Part shown: positions 58,588 to 64,000 of the stretch, in pieces
Position numbering within the stretch: position 1 is the stretch's first letter
Layout of the letters: each line of letters opens with the position of its first letter
From: Bradyrhizobium sp. SK17
GTDB lineage: Bacteria > Pseudomonadota > Alphaproteobacteria > Rhizobiales > Xanthobacteraceae
Length of the DNA: 64,000 nucleotides
NCBI RefSeq assembly: GCF_002831585.1
Contig: NZ_CP025113.1
Location: 7,207,001 to 7,271,000 of the forward strand
Reading direction: 5' to 3'
The notes under the pieces: generated by a model
Database searches by the model: none
What the model was told of the DNA's origin: nothing
The model's input: the letters and a program-made list of their open reading frames with translations, nothing else
Program-made: the position numbers and the translations under genes

Positions 58588-58929
58588 TCAAAAATTCGAG
58601 CAACTCGATCCGGTGACCCCGGCGATCGTGAAATCGTGGCAGACGAGGCCGGGATTGTCGGGATCGGGATAGCCGTCGTCGCGACGGCGCGGCTCGCGGA
58701 TCGTGTGGCTGAAGCGCCAGCCACGCGCGCGCATGCAGCTCTTGTATTGCCGCGAGGTCACCGTGCCGTTCTGCGGCGTGCCGAACTGCGCATCACAATA
58801 CGCGGTATCGACATGCAGCGCGTCGTCGCCGCGCCGCTGCTTCAGCATGTTGGTGTAGATGTCGTTGTCGGCGTGCGCGGCAACGACGCTGCTTGCGAGC
58901 AGCAGTGCGACCAGGCTCAGGCGTTTCAT
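58588..58929 (-). CDS. Small secreted cysteine-containing protein
   Basis: From the ATG at 58929, preceded by GGAGGCAAC, the product is 113 residues. It starts with a signal peptide ([20 protein letters not shown]). The mature part contains conserved-looking Cys residues ([44 protein letters not shown]) that suggest disulfide bonds, so it is periplasmic or exported. Proteins of this look are common in Bradyrhizobium and carry no assigned function. It is transcribed toward the small-gene terminator. Confidence 0.78.
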   Translation of the reverse strand: MKRLSLVALLLASSVVAAHADNDIYTNMLKQRRGDDALHVDTAYCDAQFGTPQNGTVTSRQYKSCMRARGWRFSHTIREPRRRDDGYPDPDNPGLVCHDFTIAGVTGSSCSNF

Positions 58930-59031
58930 GTTGCCTCCATTGCTTGCGAGAATGGCATCGACCTCCATCGGTCGCGCGCGACGGGACATCCGGTTCGAAG
59001 GCGTTCAATTACAAATTGGACATCGACGCGT

Positions 59032-59817
59032 TCAGGAGCGCGGTGCGTGCTCGAGCGCTCCCTGGGTGATCACGCGATGTCGCGCATGCGAGACGCGAAC
59101 CCAATCGGCACCGGTACAGTAGAAGCTGCCGAACGCGCAGGCCTCGACCCGCATCTTGTCCGCGCCCTGCAATTCGATCGTGCCGTAATGGATGCGGTCG
59201 CGGCCCTGGTCGTAGACGCTGCCGTTCCAGCGCGCGTGCCTGCTCGGCTTCATGTTGATCAGCACCGCTTCACCGAGATCGCGCGTGGTCTTGTCGAGCG
59301 CGTAGCCGCACAGCGCCTCGCCGCAGGAACGAACGCGCACCAGGCTGTCGGTGTCGGTCTGCCAGTCGCCGACCGGACCATCGTCCGGTTCATCAACGGT
59401 CTCACGCGCGACCGGCGGCCGCGGCGCAACAGCCGGCGGCGGCTCGATCCTCATCACCCGCGGAGGCGACGGCGCCGCTGACGGCGGCGACGCGGCAGCC
59501 GGTGGCGGCGCGGCTGGTGCGGGCTTGTAGACGATGACCGATGGCGGCGCAGGAGCTCCCGCCGGTACCGGCGCGGGGACCTTGCTCGAAGATGCGGCGA
59601 CAGGGATCGCTGCGGTCGGCGCCGGCTCCGGCTGGAAAGTCCGGCCAGCGCCGTCGTCGCGCCTTGATCGATCCGTCACCGAGACACAGGACAGCGCGCG
59701 GCAGCGCGTGGAATCGAGATGGATGCGGTGGCCGCCAATCGAGAACGAGATGCCTTCACCGGCGTGAGCCAAGGGCGCGGCCAGCATCAGCGCGACGAGC
59801 AGGCAGAAGCGCTTCAT
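59032..59817 (-). CDS. DUF2147-like secreted protein, copy A
   Basis: The 261-residue protein has a signal peptide (MKRFCLLVALMLAAPLAHA), a short N-terminal segment with two Cys (STRCRALSCVSV), and a Pro/Ala-rich linker of about 70 residues. A C-terminal DUF2147-like domain follows: VGDWQTDTDSLVRVRSCGEALCGYAL, VLINMKPSRHARWNGSVYDQ, DKMRVEACAFGSFYCTGADW. The same architecture is encoded by the divergent neighbour at 60005, so the two are paralogues. It is likely periplasmic; the family's role is unknown. GGAGGC precedes the ATG. Confidence 0.82.
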   Translation of the reverse strand: MKRFCLLVALMLAAPLAHAGEGISFSIGGHRIHLDSTRCRALSCVSVTDRSRRDDGAGRTFQPEPAPTAAIPVAASSSKVPAPVPAGAPAPPSVIVYKPAPAAPPPAAASPPSAAPSPPRVMRIEPPPAVAPRPPVARETVDEPDDGPVGDWQTDTDSLVRVRSCGEALCGYALDKTTRDLGEAVLINMKPSRHARWNGSVYDQGRDRIHYGTIELQGADKMRVEACAFGSFYCTGADWVRVSHARHRVITQGALEHAPRS

Positions 59818-60004
59818 CGAAGCCTCCAGGATAGCAGGAGAACGCTAGGAGGCGATGCGCTCACGGCGCTGTGATTTGGGTCACCGTCGCCGGGTCATGC
59901 GGTCTGGCCCGCCACCGTGATGTCGATCACAGAGGTCGGCGCCGGCGGTGCGTAGGGTCGGGGTCGATCGGTACACCCGCCGCCCAACGCCCACGGAGAC
60001 CCTC

Positions 60005-60760
60005 ATGAAGAAGCTCTTTGCGATCGCCGCGCTGCTGATGGCCAGCACATCGGCGCATGCCGGCGGCACCGGCATCACCTTCCAGATCGACGGCCAGCGC
60101 ATCCATGTCGAGGCGCCGCGCAATTGCAGCGCGCTGTCCTGCATCCGCATTTCGGCGCCGGGCTACAAGGGCACGATCGGCGACATCAATCTCAAGGGCC
60201 TCGGCACGAAGTCCGACGATAATGACGATGTCGCATCGACGGCTGCGCCGCCCCCTGTGCCTGCGCCGGGTCAGGCCGCCGCACCCCAGCCCCAGCCAGC
60301 CGCGCCGGTTGCCGCCGCCGTTGCACCACCCGCACCTCCTGCCGCACCATCCACCGTGGTTGCGACCGCGGCCGCTGCGCCGGTTGAAGCCGCGGCAGTT
60401 GCGGCGGCGCCATCCGTGGTTGCCGCACAGCCTGCGCCGCAGCCGCAAGCTGCTCCCGTTGCCACAGCACCGGCGCCGACCGGACCGGTCGGCATCTGGG
60501 CCACCGAGGAGAACAAGGGCAACGTCCGCGTCGAGGCCTGTGGCGCCAATCTCTGCGGCTATTCCGAGAAGACCAACGAACGCATCCTGATCAACATGAA
60601 GCCCGACGGCAGCAAGTGGAGCGGCCGCATCCACGATCCGGACTCCGGTCGCAACTACGACTCCACGATCGCGATGAAGGGCCCGAATGCGATGCGGGTG
60701 CAGGGCTGCGCCTTCGGCGGCATGTTCTGCGGCGGCCAGACCTGGAAGCGGATCAGCTGA
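60005..60760 (+). CDS. DUF2147-like secreted protein, copy B
   Basis: The 251-residue protein starts at the ATG at 60005, preceded by GGAGACCCTC. It has a signal peptide (MKKLFAIAALLMASTSAHA), the same N-terminal motif as copy A (ITFQIDGQRIHVEAP, NCSALSCIRIS), an Ala/Pro-rich linker of about 80 residues, and a C-terminal domain GIWATEENKGNVRVEACGANLCGYS, ILINMKPDGSKWSGRIHDPD, MRVQGCAFGGMFCGGQTWKRIS. It is divergent from copy A, with 187 bases between start codons. Similarity is clear at both ends of the protein but not in the linker, as for an ancient duplication. Confidence 0.83.
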   Translation: MKKLFAIAALLMASTSAHAGGTGITFQIDGQRIHVEAPRNCSALSCIRISAPGYKGTIGDINLKGLGTKSDDNDDVASTAAPPPVPAPGQAAAPQPQPAAPVAAAVAPPAPPAAPSTVVATAAAAPVEAAAVAAAPSVVAAQPAPQPQAAPVATAPAPTGPVGIWATEENKGNVRVEACGANLCGYSEKTNERILINMKPDGSKWSGRIHDPDSGRNYDSTIAMKGPNAMRVQGCAFGGMFCGGQTWKRIS

Positions 60761-60875
60761 ACCGCAACCAGCATCAGATTTTTGTGGTTGCCCCGGCGGT
60801 CGCTTCATGCCGACCGCCGGACGCGCTATAAGCGGTGCTGTGTCGAGGTTGATTTGAACCTGCGGGCGGCTTGCG

Positions 60876-62018
60876 ATGGCGATGACGGCTCTTGAACTCG
60901 GTCTGCGGGGCGCGGTGGTCGCACTGTTCCTGGTGGTTTGCGCGATGCTGCTGTTGCGCTATGCGGCAGTCCACCGCGCCGCGAGCCTCGGTGCTGCGAT
61001 GGGCGCGGCCGGTGCGGCCTACGCGATTACGACGGCGCCGTTCTTTCCCGCTTCGTCATTCGGCTGGAGCTCACCATTCGTTGCCTTCGCGATGGGTTCT
61101 CCGGTCGTGTTCTGGCTGTGGGCGCGCGCGATGTTCGACGAGCGGTTTGCGCTGCGGCCCTGGCACGCGGCCGTATGGATGCTGGTCGCCGGCCTCGGCG
61201 TCGTGAGCCATGTCGTGAGCTATGGCGGCTGGGCGATGCCACCCGGTCTCGGGGCAAGCTGCGGCCGCACGCTGGCGCTGGCGACGATTGTGTTCGCGCT
61301 GCTCGGCATGGCCCAGCTTCCGAAGGGATGGCGCACCGCGGTGACGACGGCGCGCGGCCGGCTGTTGATCGCGCTGGTGGTGGGCATCGGCCTTCAGATG
61401 ACGTTCGCCGCCGCCGCAGGTTGGGCAGCGCTTCCGGCCCGCTCCGTCAACCTCAGCGCCGCGCTCGCCCTTGCGGCATTCGCGCTGATCGCGATCTGGA
61501 TGATGCTGTTCGATCCGCCCGAGAGCCGGCCGGTAGTTGCCCATGCCGGCAGTGGCCAGCCAGCCCGCGCCGCCGCGCCGCTCGCGGATGCCGGCCGCTC
61601 GGCGTCCGACCAGGTGGCACTCAATCACCTCAAGCGCCTGATGGCGACCGAGCGGACCTACCGGCAGGAAGGTCTGACCATCGGCGTGCTGGCGGTCAGG
61701 CTCGGCATGCCCGAGTACCGGCTGCGCACGCTGATCAATGACCGGCTCGGTCACCGGAACTTCAACGCCTTCCTCAACCGTTACCGGCTCGACGAGGCCA
61801 AGGCGGCGCTTGGCGACGCCAGCCAGGCCGAGGTGCCGGTGCTGACGATCGCGCTCGATGCCGGGTTCCAGTCGCTGGCGCCGTTCAACCGCGCCTTCAA
61901 GGCGGACACCGGGCTGACGCCGACCGAATTTCGCCGCCGGGCCGCCGCGCCATCCAATGACCAGGTGGAATCCCCGGCTCCGGGAGAGAATTCGCTCCTC
62001 GATTTCGGAAATCGATAG
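60876..62018 (+). CDS. Membrane-anchored AraC-family regulator
   Basis: The 380-residue protein has six or seven membrane helices in the first 210 residues (GAVVALFLVVCAMLLL, AFAMGSPVVFWLWARAMF and others). Then comes a short linker and a C-terminal AraC double helix-turn-helix (LTIGVLAVRLGMPEYRLRTLI and VLTIALDAGFQSLAPFNRAFKADTGLTPTEFRR). A membrane-bound AraC protein of this type can respond to a signal in or across the membrane and bind nearby DNA. Targets are unknown; the following YciB-like gene, 90 bases on, is a candidate. Confidence 0.88.
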   Translation: MAMTALELGLRGAVVALFLVVCAMLLLRYAAVHRAASLGAAMGAAGAAYAITTAPFFPASSFGWSSPFVAFAMGSPVVFWLWARAMFDERFALRPWHAAVWMLVAGLGVVSHVVSYGGWAMPPGLGASCGRTLALATIVFALLGMAQLPKGWRTAVTTARGRLLIALVVGIGLQMTFAAAAGWAALPARSVNLSAALALAAFALIAIWMMLFDPPESRPVVAHAGSGQPARAAAPLADAGRSASDQVALNHLKRLMATERTYRQEGLTIGVLAVRLGMPEYRLRTLINDRLGHRNFNAFLNRYRLDEAKAALGDASQAEVPVLTIALDAGFQSLAPFNRAFKADTGLTPTEFRRRAAAPSNDQVESPAPGENSLLDFGNR

Positions 62019-62107
62019 GCTTTCGTCCGCGCGATCCGCCTAGTTTGCGCCGGCGCATGCGCCGACAACGCGGCGGCGCGACGCGGACAGCGGAGTTTTG
62101 ACGGCAC

Positions 62108-62722
62108 ATGAAGCATTTCCTCACCGCAGCAAGGCTGCTGGCGCTCGACCTGGCGTCGACCCTGGTCTTTCTCGTTCTGTTCTTGCTGACCCACAACACT
62201 GCGCTGTCCGTCGGCCTCGGCATCGCATTCGGTGTCGCGCAGATCGGCATTCAGGTCGTGCGCGGCAAGACGATCGACACCATGGAGTGGCTGAGCCTGT
62301 TCCTGGTGGTCGCCGCCGGCACCGCCACGCTGCTGACCCATGATCCACGCTTCGTGCTGTTCAAGCCGAGCGTGATCTACGCGATCATCGGCGTCGTGAT
62401 GCTGCAGCCGGGCTGGCTCAACCGCTATCTTCCCGAGATCGCGCGCACCGTCGTCCCCGATGTCGCGATCATCGTCGGTTACGTCTGGGCAGGGCTGATG
62501 TTCGTCTCGGCCGCCGTGAACGCCTTCGTCGCGCTGACCTGCGAGGTCACCACCTGGGCAGTCGTGATGCCGGTCTTCGGCATCGTCAGCAAGGTCGTGG
62601 TGTTCCTCGGCGGCTTCGCCGCGCTGCGCCTGATGGCGAGGCGCAGGATCCGCGCCATGCCGGACGCCCAGCGCGAGGCCGTGCTCGCGCTGGAGGGGAC
62701 GCCCGTGACGGCGACACCGTAG
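62108..62722 (+). CDS. YciB/septation protein A-like membrane protein
   Basis: The 204-residue protein has five or six membrane segments. The sequence DTMEWLSLFLVVAAGTATLLTHDPRFVLFKPSVIYAIIGVVML corresponds to the conserved core of YciB (IspZ). YciB is linked to cell envelope integrity and division in enterobacteria, but its mechanism is unclear. The C-terminus has a basic end (RRRIRAMPDAQRE). It follows the AraC gene on the same strand. It may be a divergent family member, since alphaproteobacteria often have a second canonical copy elsewhere. Confidence 0.78.
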   Translation: MKHFLTAARLLALDLASTLVFLVLFLLTHNTALSVGLGIAFGVAQIGIQVVRGKTIDTMEWLSLFLVVAAGTATLLTHDPRFVLFKPSVIYAIIGVVMLQPGWLNRYLPEIARTVVPDVAIIVGYVWAGLMFVSAAVNAFVALTCEVTTWAVVMPVFGIVSKVVVFLGGFAALRLMARRRIRAMPDAQREAVLALEGTPVTATP

Positions 62723-63004
62723 GCGCCGACATTGCCCTCGGCGTGGGGTTAACGAAGCAAACCGGCGCGCGACGAAACCATTTTGCCGTGCGCACGAAGA
62801 AGCGCTGAAACCCGGCCGTCCTACTGATCGCTCCGCACCAACGCGGCTGACGAGACCCGTTCCACGCCATCGAGCACCGCGCCTTCCACAGGAGGACGCG
62901 GTGCTTGAACGTTCCGGACCGCCATGACAACAAGGCAGGACCGTTCATTCGGCATTCAGCCTGACGCGGCTCAATTGCCGGTCACCCTAGCCTCCGGGGA
63001 ATCG

Positions 63005-64000
63005 ATGGTGATGCGCCGCGCCTTCCTTTTTGCGCTTTTGCTTGGTGCCGGCGTCACGATGGGGTGGCATGCAACGGCCGATGCCGCGCCACAACTGACG
63101 CAGCTCGCGCAAGCGCAACCTGCGCCGCGCCCCTCACCTGCCCCGGCGCCGGGCGCGACACCGGCGGCGCCCGCAACCGCTGCGCCGGCCGCGGCACCCC
63201 AGGCCGCAGCGCCCGAGCCGATCGGCAACGTCGCGACGTTGACGGGCACCGCCACGGTCACGCGCAACAACACCACGACCCCGCTGCAAATCCGCGACGA
63301 CATCTTTGCCAATGACGATGTCGCAACGTCGGCGACCTCCTCGCTCGGCATCACCTTCAACGACGGCACCACCTTCAACCTGCGCGCCAACGCCAGAATC
63401 ACGATCGACAATTATGTCTATGAGGATGGCGGCCAGCAGAACAGCGCGCTGTTCAACGTCGCCAAGGGAACGGCGGCGTTCGTCGCCGCCGCCGTCGCGA
63501 AGACCGGCAACATGAAGATCTCGACACCGACCGCGACGCTCGGCATCCGCGGTACGACAGGCCTTGTCGAGGTGCCGGAAGGCGCGAATGCGACCGGCAA
63601 CAATGTCGGCATCAAGCTGTATCCGGACGCGGACGGACATGTCGGGCGCATCGAGGTCAACGACCGTAGCGGCGCCTCGCTCGGCGTGCTGACGCGCGGC
63701 GCCAGCGGCTTTGCGATTCGTCCGGGCACCGGCGGCGCACGCTTTGCCGCGGTGCCGCTGACCATCTCGCCGCAACAGATGACGCGTGACCAGGGTTTCG
63801 TGCGCGCGGTGCATTCCACGCAGACGCTGGGTCGCCAGGTCGTGACCGAGCAGCGCGACTTCCGCAGAGCCAATCCCGATTTCCGCCGCGCCAATCCGGC
63901 CGCGCCGTACCCGAACCGCGGCCAGCCGGTGCAACCGAACCCGCAGCGCCAGAACGGCCTGCCGGGCCAGAACCGCAACGGTCCGCAGCAGCCGGGTCAG
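63005..64000 (+). CDS. FecR-domain exported protein (3' partial)
   Basis: The frame opens at the ATG at 63005, with GGGGA just upstream, and runs to the last base of the window without a stop; at least 332 codons are present. A signal peptide (MRRAFLFALLLGAGVTMG, then ADA) is followed by an Ala/Pro-rich linker. A FecR-like beta domain comes next (NVATLTGTATVTRNNTTTPL, LGITFNDGTTFNLRANARITIDNY, MKISTPTATLGIRGTTGLVEV), and then a C-terminal region rich in Arg, Asn, Gln and Pro. FecR domains sense or organise surface structures; here there is no adjacent sigma factor or TonB receptor. The end of the protein is not seen. Confidence 0.85.
   Translation, partial: MVMRRAFLFALLLGAGVTMGWHATADAAPQLTQLAQAQPAPRPSPAPAPGATPAAPATAAPAAAPQAAAPEPIGNVATLTGTATVTRNNTTTPLQIRDDIFANDDVATSATSSLGITFNDGTTFNLRANARITIDNYVYEDGGQQNSALFNVAKGTAAFVAAAVAKTGNMKISTPTATLGIRGTTGLVEVPEGANATGNNVGIKLYPDADGHVGRIEVNDRSGASLGVLTRGASGFAIRPGTGGARFAAVPLTISPQQMTRDQGFVRAVHSTQTLGRQVVTEQRDFRRANPDFRRANPAAPYPNRGQPVQPNPQRQNGLPGQNRNGPQQPGQ

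Overview
The window looks like the chromosome of a GC-rich alphaproteobacterium, most likely Bradyrhizobium or a close relative. Four things point there: the gene order of the division and cell-wall cluster, an alphaproteobacterial RNase P RNA, protein families typical of the genus, and several short palindromic repeats of the kind scattered through Bradyrhizobium genomes. I see no insertion sequence, prophage, integrase, CRISPR array or tRNA.

Layout. Positions 1-1116 hold the end of a Bcr/CflA-type efflux pump. From 28154 down to 1262, all on the minus strand, runs the dcw cluster with its usual extension: rsmH, ftsL, ftsI, murE, murF, mraY, murD, ftsW, murG, an unexpected methyltransferase gene, murC, murB, ddl, ftsQ, ftsA, ftsZ, lpxC, bamD, recN, ligA. 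Many junctions overlap by four bases or are separated by only a few. Together the genes make and export lipid-linked peptidoglycan precursor, build the divisome, start lipid A synthesis, insert outer-membrane proteins and repair DNA. No mraZ is seen at the head. A cytoplasmic-type amidase gene (amiD-like) is divergent there.

Positions 29.6-33.6 kb carry an ECF42-like sigma factor with its DGPF/YCII partner, the RNase P RNA gene, a 59-residue protein resembling sigma-70 region 1.1, a basic hypothetical protein and an alpha/beta hydrolase. Positions 33.6-41.8 kb are an export region: TauE/SafE, MATE, a fused ABC exporter preceded by a tiny ORF, and an EmrAB-type pair divergent from a TetR regulator with a near-perfect operator palindrome between them.

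Positions 41.9-54.4 kb are accessory: an unrecognised protein, a Baeyer-Villiger monooxygenase fused to an HSL-type esterase, an MddA-like methyltransferase divergent from a winged-helix/TPR regulator, an L,D-transpeptidase, an SDR without the usual catalytic pair, a lone receiver domain, an extensin-like lipoprotein, and a PhlG-like hydrolase divergent from a TetR regulator with duplicated candidate operators.

Positions 54.4-64 kb are dominated by envelope proteins: a large autotransporter, a 31-residue membrane peptide with its own terminator, a small secreted protein, two divergent DUF2147-like paralogues, a membrane-anchored AraC regulator, a YciB-like protein and a FecR-domain protein cut by the window end.

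The candidates most worth following are the monooxygenase-esterase fusion with a changed fingerprint residue, the orphan sigma-1.1-like protein, the micro-proteins at 58413 and 37885, and the duplicated operator at 53683-53732. Start sites, family names and functions are read from the sequence by eye and from knowledge of the families. No database search was run.
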